DNA of 64,000 nt from Burkholderiales bacterium (GCA_019744975.1 JAIETP010000020.1:1-64000), one strand, 5' to 3'; counted from the stretch's first letter, positions 25,041-33,784 are shown. Numbers and translations: made by a program. Notes: generated by a model from the sequence alone, not told the origin.

Positions 25041-25937
25041 ATGACGATGGCGAAACTCACGGTACGGCAGCAGTTGCGCAAACGTTTGACCGAGGGCGGC
25101 ATGATCGTGGCGCCGGGCATTTATGACGCCTATGGTGCGCGGCTGGTGCAAAAAGCTGGATATGAAGCGGTATACATGACCGGCAACGGCGTGTCGGCCA
25201 GCCTGCTCGGGCAACCCGATGTCGGCATGGTCGATCTGACCTTGTTTGCGGCGCATGCACACCGCTCGGCAGCCTGCGTCGACATTCCGCTGATCTGCGA
25301 TGCCGATACCGGTTATGGCAATGCGGTGAATGTGAGGCATACCGTGCGCGAGTTCGAGGCCGCCGGCGTGGCCGCCATCCACATCGAAGACCAGGTTGCG
25401 CCGAAACGCTGCGGCCATCTGCCGGGTTCGCGGCCCGTGGTTTCGCTGCAGGAACATGCCGGCAAGATCGAAGCAGCCGTGGCGGCGCGGCGCGATCCGG
25501 ATTTCATCATCATCGCCCGCACGGATGCGGCGACCGGACTGGGCCTGGATGAGGCCATCCGCCGCGGCCAGGCCTACCGCAAGGCGGGTGCCGATGTGGT
25601 GTTTGTCGAGCTCAAGAACAGTCCGACCATTCTCGAAGACCTGAAACGTGTCACGGATGAATCCGGCGCGCCCTGCCTGGTCAACATCGACGGCGGCGGC
25701 AAACTCGGTGAGCTGACGGTGCCGGAAATCGAGAGGCTCGGTTTTCGCATTGCGATTTTTCCGGGACTGGCACGTAATGCCGCGGGTTTTGCCATCAGCG
25801 AAGCACTGGGTACCCTCAAGCGTGACGGCAATACCAAGGCCGTGCGTGACCGCATGCTGTCGATGCAGGAATACAACGAAGTGTTGGACCTGGGCGCTGT
25901 CGAGCAATGGGAGAAGCGTTATATGCAGGACCGGTGA
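25041..25937 (+). CDS. Isocitrate lyase/PEP mutase-family C-C lyase (methylisocitrate or dimethylmalate lyase-like)
   Basis: The 298-residue protein has GIYDAYGARLVQKAGYEAVYMTGNGVSAS, the metal strand LICDADTGYGN, AAIHIEDQVAPKRCGH with the catalytic-loop Cys, and IIIARTDA. PKRCGH is the KxCGH signature of true lyases (PrpB, isocitrate lyase, 2,3-dimethylmalate lyase) and is absent from PEP mutases. The reaction would be retro-Claisen cleavage of a 2-hydroxy-branched dicarboxylate to pyruvate (or glyoxylate) and a monoacid. Its neighbours, the LeuCD-like pair, recall dimethylmaleate hydratase plus dimethylmalate lyase of nicotinate fermentation. ATG 25047 is an equally possible start. Confidence 0.87.
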   Translation: MTMAKLTVRQQLRKRLTEGGMIVAPGIYDAYGARLVQKAGYEAVYMTGNGVSASLLGQPDVGMVDLTLFAAHAHRSAACVDIPLICDADTGYGNAVNVRHTVREFEAAGVAAIHIEDQVAPKRCGHLPGSRPVVSLQEHAGKIEAAVAARRDPDFIIIARTDAATGLGLDEAIRRGQAYRKAGADVVFVELKNSPTILEDLKRVTDESGAPCLVNIDGGGKLGELTVPEIERLGFRIAIFPGLARNAAGFAISEALGTLKRDGNTKAVRDRMLSMQEYNEVLDLGAVEQWEKRYMQDR

Positions 25938-25950
25938 TTTTTGCATATCG

Positions 25951-25971
25951 TTATAAGTATTTGTTTTTAAA
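25951..25971 (-). repeat. AT-rich intergenic repeat, copy C
   Basis: The 21 bases are the exact reverse complement of copy A at 1004-1024. The element lies 14 bases after a plus-strand gene stop, and its orientation is opposite to most other copies. Confidence 0.6.
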
Positions 25972-26026
25972 AATAAATTTATGAGTTTCCGATTGGCGCC
26001 TGCCATCCGGACCATGGAGCCCTGAA

Positions 26027-27265
26027 ATGGCCGTTGCCCGCAAGAAAAAAACCGTCGCCCGAAAATCCGCGGTGCGCAAACCCGTAGCTGCAAAAAAAAT
26101 GTTCAGTGTCAAAACCGTAAAAAAATCTTCAAATCCGCTGGGCCTTGAGAAAAAAGCGCCGGGCCAGTTCGACACGCTGCAGGAAATCGCCCTTGCCGCG
26201 CATCGCAAGCTGCCGGCTCCTGTATGGGATCACCTGATGGGTGGCGCCGATTCGGAAATGACCTTGCGGCGCAACCGCGCCAGTCTTGATGCACTGGCTT
26301 TGCGCCAGCGCGTGCTGGTCGATGTGCGCAAGATCGATCTCGGCACCACGCTGCTGGGTCAGTCGCTGGCCTTCCCGGTATTCCCGGCGCCGGTCGGCGG
26401 TTTCCTGAGCAAGGTGCATGAGGAAGGTGGTCCGGCCGTGGCGCGCGCCGCGGTGTCGCGTGGCACCACGGCATTCATCGCGACGGCGGCGAAACCCAGC
26501 CTGGAGGCGGCGCAGGCCGCCGTGGATCGCAAACTAATATTCCAGCTTTATGTACGCGGTGACCGGACCTGGATTGAAGGCATTCTCGACCGCGTCAAGG
26601 CGGCCGGTTACGCCGCACTGTGTGTGACCGTGGATCGCAACTATTACGGCCGCCGCGAGCGAGACATTGTCAGCGGCCTGCCGGTCAAGGAAGGTTTCGG
26701 CGACCAAACGTACCAGGCCAGCCTGAATTGGAAGGATCTGGTTTGGATGAAGGAGCGTGTCGGCCTGCCGCTGATCGCCAAGGGCATTGCCACCGCGGAA
26801 GACGCCGAACTGGCTGTTGAGCACGGTGCCGATGTGGTCTATGTGTCGAACCATGGCGGCCGCCAGCTCGATCATGCGCAGGGCAGCATCGAAGTGCTGG
26901 CCGAAGTGGTCAAGGCGGTGGGCGGCCGCGCTGAAGTGCTGGCCGACGGCGGCGTGCAGCGCGGCACCGACGTAGTCAAGATGCTGTGCCTCGGAGCCCG
27001 TGCAGTGGGCGTCGGCAAACTGCTGGGCCTGGCACTGAGCGCAGGCGGTGAGGCCGGTGTTGCACGCATGCTCGAGTTGATGGAGCTCGAAGTGCGCACC
27101 GCGCTGGGCCTGATGGGCGTGACTTCCATCAAACAGCTGGGGCCGCAGTGGCTGCGCGAGGTGCCGGTACTCGGTACGCCGAGTTCGGTCAGCGCTTACC
27201 CCTTGCTCGAAGAAGCCGTACGTCGCAGCGCCCTCCAAGAGGACTTGCTTCGCAGCCCCCGCTGA
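26027..27265 (+). CDS. FMN-dependent alpha-hydroxyacid dehydrogenase/oxidase with a lysine-rich N-terminal tail
   Basis: The 412-residue protein begins with about 40 residues rich in Lys, Arg, Ala and Val (RKKKTVARKSAVRKPVAAKK), like a bacterial histone H1-type tail. The LldD-type TIM barrel follows. FPVFPAPVGG binds FMN, FQLYVRGDR has the active-site Tyr, TVDRNYYGRRERD follows, LIAKGI has the flavin Lys, and VSNHGGRQLDH has the catalytic His and Arg. It would oxidise an (S)-2-hydroxyacid, consistent with the preceding hydro-lyase and lyase genes. The start is well placed, so the tail appears genuine; its role is unknown. Confidence 0.88.
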   Translation: MAVARKKKTVARKSAVRKPVAAKKMFSVKTVKKSSNPLGLEKKAPGQFDTLQEIALAAHRKLPAPVWDHLMGGADSEMTLRRNRASLDALALRQRVLVDVRKIDLGTTLLGQSLAFPVFPAPVGGFLSKVHEEGGPAVARAAVSRGTTAFIATAAKPSLEAAQAAVDRKLIFQLYVRGDRTWIEGILDRVKAAGYAALCVTVDRNYYGRRERDIVSGLPVKEGFGDQTYQASLNWKDLVWMKERVGLPLIAKGIATAEDAELAVEHGADVVYVSNHGGRQLDHAQGSIEVLAEVVKAVGGRAEVLADGGVQRGTDVVKMLCLGARAVGVGKLLGLALSAGGEAGVARMLELMELEVRTALGLMGVTSIKQLGPQWLREVPVLGTPSSVSAYPLLEEAVRRSALQEDLLRSPR

Positions 27266-27395
27266 ACGTCGAACGTCTTGTCGCAACTCGACGACAGTTG
27301 CACACATTGTTGGACATGGTTAAAACCGATGGTCTGCCCGGATATAAACAGGCCTGTCGGCATCACAGAATAAAGAAATGAAGGAGGAGCGGTCA

Positions 27396-28451
27396 GTGTA
27401 CAAACTGGGAATACTCGAAGGCGACGACATCGGTCTGGAGGTGGTGCCCGAATGTGTGAAGGTGATGAAAGCAGCCGCGGCGAAAGCCGGCGTGCAGATT
27501 GAATGGCTGCCGCTGCCGATCGGACGCAAGGGCCATGAGTCGCACGGGCACACGATGCCGCAGGTGACGGTGGACACGCTGAAAACGGTCGATGGCTGGG
27601 TGCAGGGCCCCATCGGCCACAATGCCTATCCGCGTACCGACAACACCTGGATCAATCCGCCGCTGCGCAAAAAATTTGAATTGTTCGCGAATGTGAAACC
27701 GGTGAAGTCCTACCCCAACCTGCCTTCGCTGCACAAGGACGTGGACATCGTGTTCCTGCGCGAAACCACCGAAGGCATGCAGTCGGGCAGTGTGGTGTTT
27801 GCCGGCTCCGGCGAATTCCAGCCCAATGACGACATCGCCGTTGGCATGCGCGTGGTGACACGCAAGGGGGCGAGCCGCGTCGCACGCGAGGCTTTCGAGA
27901 TCGCACGGACGCGCAAACGCAAGAAAGTCACGGCCCTGCACAAGGAGCCGGTGTACCGGCTGGTCTGCGGCATGTTTGCGCAGGAATGCCGCAAGATGGC
28001 GAAGAATTACCCTGATGTCGAATTCGATGAAGTGCTGATCGACGGTTTTGCAATGAAGGCGGTGATGAAGCCGCAGCAGTACGATGTGGTGGTCACCACC
28101 AACCAGTTCGGCGACATCGTCACCGACCTCGGTGCCGGACTCGTCGGCGGCCTCGGCCTCGCACCGGGATTGGTGGTCGGTGAAAAACAGGCGATGGCGC
28201 AGGCCACGCACGGCTCGGCACCGGACATCGCCGGCAAGAACATCGCCAATCCCTACGCCATGATCATGTCGGGCAAGATGTTGTTCGAATGGCTGGGCCG
28301 CACCCGTAATGACCCCAAAGCCACTGCGGCCGCAGCGCTGATCGATGCGGCGGTTGACAAAGTGATTGCCGAAGCAAAATCCCTGACCGGCGACCTTGGC
28401 GGCAAGGTGGGCACCACGCAGATGGGTGATGCCATCGTGGCAGCGCTTTGA
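27396..28451 (+). CDS. LeuB/isocitrate dehydrogenase-family beta-decarboxylating dehydrogenase
   Basis: The GTG at 27396 follows GGAGGAG at correct spacing; an ATG at 27378 overlaps that site. The 351-residue protein has LGILEGDDIGLEVVPE, VFLRETTEGMQSG, HKEPVYRLVCGMF with the conserved Lys, NQFGDIVTDLGAGLVGGLGLAPG with metal Asps, and ATHGSAPDIAGKNIANP. The family oxidises and decarboxylates 3-substituted malates. In the TEGxYxG motif the catalytic Tyr is replaced by Gln (TEGMQSG), a change that may redirect substrate use. With the LeuC/LeuD-like genes it completes a LeuBCD-like set. Confidence 0.87.
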   Translation: MYKLGILEGDDIGLEVVPECVKVMKAAAAKAGVQIEWLPLPIGRKGHESHGHTMPQVTVDTLKTVDGWVQGPIGHNAYPRTDNTWINPPLRKKFELFANVKPVKSYPNLPSLHKDVDIVFLRETTEGMQSGSVVFAGSGEFQPNDDIAVGMRVVTRKGASRVAREAFEIARTRKRKKVTALHKEPVYRLVCGMFAQECRKMAKNYPDVEFDEVLIDGFAMKAVMKPQQYDVVVTTNQFGDIVTDLGAGLVGGLGLAPGLVVGEKQAMAQATHGSAPDIAGKNIANPYAMIMSGKMLFEWLGRTRNDPKATAAAALIDAAVDKVIAEAKSLTGDLGGKVGTTQMGDAIVAAL

Positions 28452-28476
28452 GCGGCGCATGCATGGTTTGGCAGTC

Positions 28477-29187
28477 ATGATAAAAATATCAATAAAAACA
28501 ATAACTTATTTGTTTTTATCGATGATGATTGTGGTGCCTGCCGGCGCCCAGCCAACGCAGTCCAGGACTGCGCAAAAAACGCCGCACAAAACGCCGCACA
28601 AGATGCAACACAAGCCGCAGGCCATGCAAAAAAAGCAGGTCAGGCCGATGCGCGGCAAACTGGAAAAACTGGAGTGCAAACTCGGCACCGAAGACCGCCA
28701 TGCACGCATTGCCGTCGAGCTGATCGGCGGGCGCGTCAAAAGCCTGGCCTATTATTCGAAGTGGAAACCGCGCACCTGCTCGGTGCATATCGTCCGGGAT
28801 GATGCGTACAGCAAGTGGGAGGATCCGGGCAGCGTGACGGTGGTTACACTCAACGAGGAGAAGGGCGCATTCCTGATCGATTACAGCCGATCTTCGGTGA
28901 AATTCCTGTTTCGCGACATCGACCGCGAACGGTTTTGCGGCATGTCCGGTAAAATTACCGGAAGCCTGACGGTGACCCGCGGCCGGGCCCATTGCGAACT
29001 CGAAGGAGTGATGGACGAGAATTTTGAGCTGCCGGTCGCGGCAAACCAAAACCCCGCAATTCCGGCCACAGCAGGCCTCGCAGTGGCTCCGGACATGACG
29101 CCGGTGCCGGCTCCGACGGCGGTACCAGCATCAGCACCAGCACCAGTACCAGCGGCTCCGACACCAGCACCGGCTGAAAAACCATGA
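28477..29187 (+). CDS. Exported protein with H/K-rich repeats and a Pro/Ala tail
   Basis: The ATG at 28477 gives a signal peptide (TITYLFLSMMIVVPAGAQ). The mature N-terminus has repeats of KTPHK/MQHKPQ. Next is a domain of about 120 residues with four cysteines (LECKLG, RTCSVH, RFCGMS, AHCELE) likely to form two disulfides. A tail of about 45 residues is low-complexity Pro/Ala (PVPAPTAVPASAPAP...). The domain is unknown to me. The tail could be a periplasmic linker or wall-spanning spacer. An AT-rich repeat copy at 28491-28516 lies inside the signal-peptide codons. No ribosome site is clear. Confidence 0.6.
   Translation: MIKISIKTITYLFLSMMIVVPAGAQPTQSRTAQKTPHKTPHKMQHKPQAMQKKQVRPMRGKLEKLECKLGTEDRHARIAVELIGGRVKSLAYYSKWKPRTCSVHIVRDDAYSKWEDPGSVTVVTLNEEKGAFLIDYSRSSVKFLFRDIDRERFCGMSGKITGSLTVTRGRAHCELEGVMDENFELPVAANQNPAIPATAGLAVAPDMTPVPAPTAVPASAPAPVPAAPTPAPAEKP
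28491..28516. repeat. AT-rich repeat, copy D (imperfect palindrome)
   Basis: AAAAACAATAACTTATTTGT reads as a near-palindromic variant of the family and is embedded in the start of the exported-protein gene, which suggests either a chance overlap or recruitment of the repeat as coding DNA. Confidence 0.4.
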
Positions 29188-29241
29188 AACCAATACCGGC
29201 GTAAGCAGAAACCCGACCGCATTTCAGGAAAGGATGATTCC

Positions 29242-29859
29242 ATGCTGAAACTCTTTTACGCTCTGAACACCTGCGCGCTGGCGTCGCATATCGCGCTGGA
29301 GGAGGCGAATGCGCAGTACGAGGCGGTGCGCCTCGATTTTCGCGCCAACGACCAGAGCAAGCCGGAATACCTGGCGATCAATCCGAAAGCACGGGTGCCG
29401 GCGTTGATTACCGAGCAGGGCATCCTGACCGAGACGCCGGCAATCCTTGCCTATATTGCACAGACGTTTCCTGAGGCGCGGCTCGCGCCGCTGGCCGACC
29501 CTTACGCCTTTGCCCGCATCCAGGCGTTCAACAGCTACCTGTGTTCCACCGTGCATGTCGCCCATGCCCACGGCCGGCGCGGCTATCGCTGGGCGGACGA
29601 TCCGGTGGCGATCAAGGACATGCAGCGCAAGGTGCCGGAGACGGTCGGCGCCTGTTTCGAGCTGATCGAAAGGGAAATGTTTACGGGGCCGTGGGTGACG
29701 GGTGGGGACTACAGCATCTGCGACCCGTATTTGTTCACGATCAGCGGATGGCTGAAGGGTGACAGCGTGGACATTGCCCGTTTCCCCAGGGTGCACGATC
29801 ACTACACGCGCATGTCCGCGCGGGCCGCGGTGAAAAAAGTCCTTGCCGTGCAGTCCTGA
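29242..29859 (+). CDS. Glutathione S-transferase, beta-like
   Basis: The 205-residue protein has the thioredoxin-like half with LFYALNTCALASHIALEEA, where Cys11 fits the beta-class catalytic residue, INPKARVPALI with the cis-Pro, and LTETPAILAYIA. The helical half has GGDYSICDPYLFTI, the N-capping Asp motif. A good AGGAAAGGATG site precedes the start. It is a cytosolic enzyme that conjugates or isomerises electrophiles. It is convergent with the SugE-like gene. The substrate is unknown. Confidence 0.88.
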   Translation: MLKLFYALNTCALASHIALEEANAQYEAVRLDFRANDQSKPEYLAINPKARVPALITEQGILTETPAILAYIAQTFPEARLAPLADPYAFARIQAFNSYLCSTVHVAHAHGRRGYRWADDPVAIKDMQRKVPETVGACFELIEREMFTGPWVTGGDYSICDPYLFTISGWLKGDSVDIARFPRVHDHYTRMSARAAVKKVLAVQS

Positions 29860-29866
29860 CCTGCGC

Positions 29867-30196
29867 TCAGGCGCCGTTGGAAAAGAATTTCAGGCCGAGA
29901 ATGCCGGCCACGATCAGCCCGATGCAGGCCAGCCGCGCGACAGTGGCGGCTTCATTGAACAGCACGATGCCGAGGATGGCCGTGCCGACGGCGCCGATGC
30001 CCGTCCATACCGCGTAGCCGGTGCCGACGGGGATGCCCTTCAATGCCAGCGCAAGCAGCCAGATGCTGGCGATCATCGCGGTGATGGTGATCACGCTGGG
30101 CGCCAGTTTGCTGAATCCATCGGTGTATTTGAGGCCGATGGCCCAGATCACTTCGAGCAGTCCGGCAACCAGCAGCAATATCCAGGAAGTCGTCAT
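29867..30196 (-). CDS. sugE: SMR-family guanidinium exporter Gdx (SugE)
   Basis: The 109-residue protein has four helices. [25 protein letters not shown] carries the proton-coupling Glu, followed by [46 protein letters not shown]. The GLKYTxGF and [13 protein letters not shown] stretches are Gdx/SugE rather than EmrE type, so it should export guanidinium as a homodimer in the inner membrane. I looked for a guanidine riboswitch and saw none. It lies 65 bases from the CoA-transferase on the same strand. A second, longer reading frame upstream is not supported. Confidence 0.9.
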   Translation of the reverse strand: MTTSWILLLVAGLLEVIWAIGLKYTDGFSKLAPSVITITAMIASIWLLALALKGIPVGTGYAVWTGIGAVGTAILGIVLFNEAATVARLACIGLIVAGILGLKFFSNGA

Positions 30197-30260
30197 TATT
30201 GATCTCGCCATTGTTTTTGCTGCCGGGGAGTGGACATGATGGGCTTCGCGATTTTTCCGC

Positions 30261-31475
30261 TCAGGCCGTCTTGCCGCGGTATTTGTCGTACAACACACCT
30301 TCGGCAAACAGTGCGGCAATGTCGGCATCCCGGTAGTCGAGTCCGCGCACGGTTTCCTCGGTGTGCTGGCCGAGCCAGGGGGCGGGTTTGCGGATGGCGG
30401 CCAACTCTCCGCTGGATTTGACGGGGATGCCGAGGGATTTCATGCGGCCGATTTTCGGGTGGTCGATTTCGACAACCATGTTGCGCGCCTTGATGTGCGG
30501 ATCATCAAGGATCTGTGCATAGGTATAGACCGGTCCGCCGGGCACCTGGGCGGCGTCCAGTTTTTCGACCCAGTATGCGGTTGGCTGGGTGGCGAAGACT
30601 TTTTCGATTTCCACTTCCAGCTCTTCGATGTTTTTCAGCCGAGACGGCAGGTCCTTGAAGCGCGGGTCGGTCAGCCATTCCGGCTTGTTGCAGGTGATGT
30701 TGCAGAAGTTGGTCCACAGCTTGTTGTTGTTGGCGCCGACCGTGACATAACCATCGCGGGTTTTGTAGGCCTGGTACGGCGTCGAGCGGCGGTGCCGGGT
30801 GCCGGTGGCCGCAGGTTCCTCACCGCCGCCGAAATAGGCGCCGGATTCCCAGTGCGACCAGGCGAGGCCGGCCTCGAGCAGCGAGGTTTCGACGTACTGG
30901 CCGCGGCCAGAACGCAGTTTGCCGATGTAGGCGCCGAGGATGGCGTAGAGCGCGGTGACGCCGCTGGAAATATCGTTCATTGCGATGCCGACCTTTGCCG
31001 GACGTCCGCCGGGGTAACCGGTCATCATCATGATGCCCGACATGCCCTGGGCGACGATGTCGAAGCCGCCCTTGTGGCCGTAGGGTCCCGTCTGACCGAA
31101 ACCCGACATCGAGGCGTAGATCACGCCGGGGTTGAAGGTCTTGATGGTGTCGTAGTCGATGCCGAGTTTTTTGACCACGCCGGGGCGGAAATTTTCGGTG
31201 ATGATGTCAGCCTTCGCCGCCAGTTTCATGAAGACTTCCTTGCCGCGCGGATCCTTCATGTTGATGCCGACGCTCTTTTTGTTGCGGTTCAGCACCGCGA
31301 AACAATACGACTCATCATTGATTTTCGGCTCGAAGCGGCGCGAACCGTCGCCTTCGGGGAAATTTTCGATCTTGATGATTTCAGCACCCATGTCGCCGAG
31401 TACCATGGTGCAATACGGTCCGGCCATGACCGTGGTGAGATCCAGTACTGTGACGCCTTCTAGTGGTAATGCCAT
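30261..31475 (-). CDS. Family III CoA-transferase (CaiB/BaiF)
   Basis: The 404-residue protein has [66 protein letters not shown], and [10 protein letters not shown] with the catalytic Asp. The C-terminal half has [15 protein letters not shown] and [22 protein letters not shown]. It forms interlocked dimers and moves CoA between acids. It is divergent from the tandem Bug cluster, which could supply its acid. The closest functional type cannot be decided; formyl-, succinyl- and itaconyl-transferases share these motifs. Confidence 0.9.
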   Translation of the reverse strand: MALPLEGVTVLDLTTVMAGPYCTMVLGDMGAEIIKIENFPEGDGSRRFEPKINDESYCFAVLNRNKKSVGINMKDPRGKEVFMKLAAKADIITENFRPGVVKKLGIDYDTIKTFNPGVIYASMSGFGQTGPYGHKGGFDIVAQGMSGIMMMTGYPGGRPAKVGIAMNDISSGVTALYAILGAYIGKLRSGRGQYVETSLLEAGLAWSHWESGAYFGGGEEPAATGTRHRRSTPYQAYKTRDGYVTVGANNNKLWTNFCNITCNKPEWLTDPRFKDLPSRLKNIEELEVEIEKVFATQPTAYWVEKLDAAQVPGGPVYTYAQILDDPHIKARNMVVEIDHPKIGRMKSLGIPVKSSGELAAIRKPAPWLGQHTEETVRGLDYRDADIAALFAEGVLYDKYRGKTA

Positions 31476-31656
31476 GCGGGGATATTCCGGGATTTGTGCG
31501 CTGCCGCATCGGCTTGGGCGCAGTCATGGAAAAGTGCGGTGTAAAAAAGCATTTTATCCTGCGAGCGGAAGCACGGGAAATCGCGGTTGATCAGGACCTT
31601 TTTGTCACACATAATGGAATCGGCTGCAAGTCCATAAATATAAAAGGAGGAGTGTA

Positions 31657-32625
31657 ATGAAATCAGCAAAGTATTTTGTACTCGCCACGCTGGCAGGATT
31701 GCTGGTACTGCCGCTGCCGGCGGCTGCACAGAAGTATCCGGACAAGGCGGTGCGTGTGGTTATTGTTTTCCCGCCCGGCGGATCCAACGACGTCGTGGGC
31801 CGCATCGTATTTCAGAAGGTGTCGGAAATCACGGGACAACAGTTTGTCATCGACAATCGCGGCGGCGCCGCGGGTCAGATCGGTTCCGAGATCGTCGCCA
31901 AAAGTCCCGCGGACGGTTATACGGTCATGGTGCAATCCACCACGCACGTTGCCAATGCGCATCTCTACAAGAAGCTCAATTATGACGTGCTCAAGGATTT
32001 TGCCGGCGTGACCACGCTGGCGCGTCAGGTGGGCATGCTGGTGGTGCATCCGTCGCTGCCGGTGAAAAACGGCCAGGAACTGCTTGCCTTGGCGAAAAAA
32101 CGTCCCGGCGAGATCGTTTATGCATCCGCCGGCAATGGCAGTTATGTCCACCTGTCGATGGCGCTGATGGCGGAGATGGCGGGCCTTAAGATGATCCACG
32201 TGCCGTACAAGGGTGGTGGTCCCGCCGGAACCGCACTGGTTGCCGGTGAAACGCAGGCCATGCTGGCCACGATCGGTTCACTGTTCGGGCATATCAAGTC
32301 AGGCCGCGTACGGCCGATCGGTGTGGCAACCGACAAACGCGTGAGCCAGTTCCCGGATGTTCCGGCGATTGCGGAGTTCGTGCCGGGCTACGAGTTCACC
32401 GCCTGGGTCGGTTGTTTCGTCCCTGCAGGTACGCCGAAAGCCATCATTGACACCCTGAACGCCGCGCTGGCCAAGGCACTGGCGGATCCTGGCGTGGCAT
32501 CAAAACTGAGTGCGCAGACCCTGGATCCGATGCACATGACGCCCGAGCAGTTCACCGCGCGCATCAAATCCGACTACGACAAGTACGAAAAAGTGGTCAA
32601 GGTCAGCGGCGCACGCGTCGACTGA
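31657..32625 (+). CDS. Bug-family receptor, first of three tandem paralogues
   Basis: The start follows AAAGGAGGAGTGTA. The 322-residue product has signal peptide LPLPAAAQKY, VRVVIVFPPGGSNDVVGR, DNRGGAAGQ, VVHPSLPVKNGQEL, MIHVPYKGGGPAGTAL and FTAWVGCFVP. It is clearly related to the next two genes (shared SNDVVGR, QTLDPMHMTPEQF and DKYEKVVK-type ends), so the three arose by tandem duplication. It ends at its own terminator at 32655. Confidence 0.9.
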   Translation: MKSAKYFVLATLAGLLVLPLPAAAQKYPDKAVRVVIVFPPGGSNDVVGRIVFQKVSEITGQQFVIDNRGGAAGQIGSEIVAKSPADGYTVMVQSTTHVANAHLYKKLNYDVLKDFAGVTTLARQVGMLVVHPSLPVKNGQELLALAKKRPGEIVYASAGNGSYVHLSMALMAEMAGLKMIHVPYKGGGPAGTALVAGETQAMLATIGSLFGHIKSGRVRPIGVATDKRVSQFPDVPAIAEFVPGYEFTAWVGCFVPAGTPKAIIDTLNAALAKALADPGVASKLSAQTLDPMHMTPEQFTARIKSDYDKYEKVVKVSGARVD

Positions 32626-32654
32626 CCGCAAGGCAGTTCCGGCGCTCAGGCGAA

Positions 32655-32685
32655 AAGCCGAGGTCCTGATCGGCCCCGGCTTTTT
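32655..32685 (+). terminator. Rho-independent terminator
   Basis: AGCCGAGG and CCCCGGCT pair with one mismatch around a ten-base loop, followed by TTTTT. It separates the first and second tandem Bug genes. Confidence 0.75.
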
Positions 32686-32710
32686 GCCGTGCAGCGTCCT
32701 TCGCACCGGA

Positions 32711-32739
32711 TTGGAATGGCGGCTGTTTTCGCGGATAAT
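32711..32739 (+). promoter_or_regulatory. Putative sigma-70 promoter
   Basis: TTGGAA, a 17-base spacer, and GATAAT lie between the terminator and the second Bug gene. The spacing is optimal. A matching element precedes the third copy. Confidence 0.5.
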
Positions 32740-32791
32740 CCGCCGTCTGCAAAGGATTCAGCGCAGATCGTCAATTCTGGAGGATTCAACA

Positions 32792-33760
32792 ATGAAACTG
32801 GTCTTGCAAGCCGCTGCAGCGGCTTTGGCTGTCATGTCGTTTGCGCCGCTTGCCGCGACGGCGCAGGTTTATCCGGCCAAACCGGTGAGGGTCATCATTG
32901 CCTGGCCGCCGGGCGGGGCCAACGACATCGCCGGGCGCATCGTCGCGCAGAAACTCACCGAAAACACCGGCCAGCAGTTCGTCGTCGACAACCGCGGCGG
33001 CGCCTCCGGAATCGTCGGCTCCGACGTGGTGGCGAAAAGCCCGGCCGATGGTTACACCATCCTGGTTCATTCCGCGACCCACATCTCGAATCCGCATCTC
33101 TACAGCAAGGTGCCGTACGACACGCTGAAGGATTTTACCGGCATTTCCCCGCTGGGCCGGCAAGTCGGCATGTTGGTGGTGCATCCCTCGCTGCCGGTGA
33201 AAACCATCAAGGAATTCGTCGAGCTTGGCCGCAAGCGCCCGAATGACATCACCTATGCGTCGTCGGGCAACGGCAGCTTCGTCCATCTTGCCATGGCGCT
33301 GATCAATTCAATGACCGGCACCCGGATGGTTCATGTGCCGTACAAGGGCGGCGGTCCGGCCGCGGTTGCGATTTCCTCGGGTGAAGTGCAGGCGATGACG
33401 GCCACGGTTGGTTCCGTCATTCCGCACGTCAACTCGAAGCGCCTGCGCCCGATTGCAGTGACCTCCGATGCGCGCATCTCGCAGTACCCGGATGTGCCGG
33501 CGATCGCCGAAACCGTCAAGGGCTACGAGTTCACCGCCTGGGTCGGCACTTTTGCTCCCGCTAACACGCCGAAACCCATCGTTGACCGCCTGAATGCGGA
33601 AATCCAGAAGGCGATGAAGGACAAGGGTGTTGCCGAAAAGCTGGGCGCGCAGACGCTCGACCCGATGTTCATGACGCCTGAGCAGTTCGCAGAGCGGCTC
33701 AAATCCGATTACGAAAAATACGGCCGGCTGATCAAGGAAACCGGCGCGAAGGCAGGCTGA
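32792..33760 (+). CDS. Bug-family receptor, second of three tandem paralogues
   Basis: The start at 32792 follows CTGGAGGATTCAACA. The 322-residue product has signal peptide LAATAQVY, VRVIIAWPPGGANDIAGR, DNRGGASG, VVHPSLPVKTIKEFVEL, MVHVPYKGGGPAAVAI and FTAWVGTFAP, with QTLDPMFMTPEQF near the end as in the first copy. It has its own promoter-like and terminator elements, so the paralogues are probably separately controlled. The ligand is unknown. Confidence 0.9.
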   Translation: MKLVLQAAAAALAVMSFAPLAATAQVYPAKPVRVIIAWPPGGANDIAGRIVAQKLTENTGQQFVVDNRGGASGIVGSDVVAKSPADGYTILVHSATHISNPHLYSKVPYDTLKDFTGISPLGRQVGMLVVHPSLPVKTIKEFVELGRKRPNDITYASSGNGSFVHLAMALINSMTGTRMVHVPYKGGGPAAVAISSGEVQAMTATVGSVIPHVNSKRLRPIAVTSDARISQYPDVPAIAETVKGYEFTAWVGTFAPANTPKPIVDRLNAEIQKAMKDKGVAEKLGAQTLDPMFMTPEQFAERLKSDYEKYGRLIKETGAKAG

Positions 33761-33784
33761 ACGCTTCTACGACCACATCGTGCA

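Noticed and set aside
30197-30260. Guanidine riboswitch before the SugE/Gdx-like gene
   Set aside because: The 64 bases lack the paired ACGR-loop hairpins of mini-ykkC and are too short for ykkC-I; co-transcription with the CoA-transferase is more likely.
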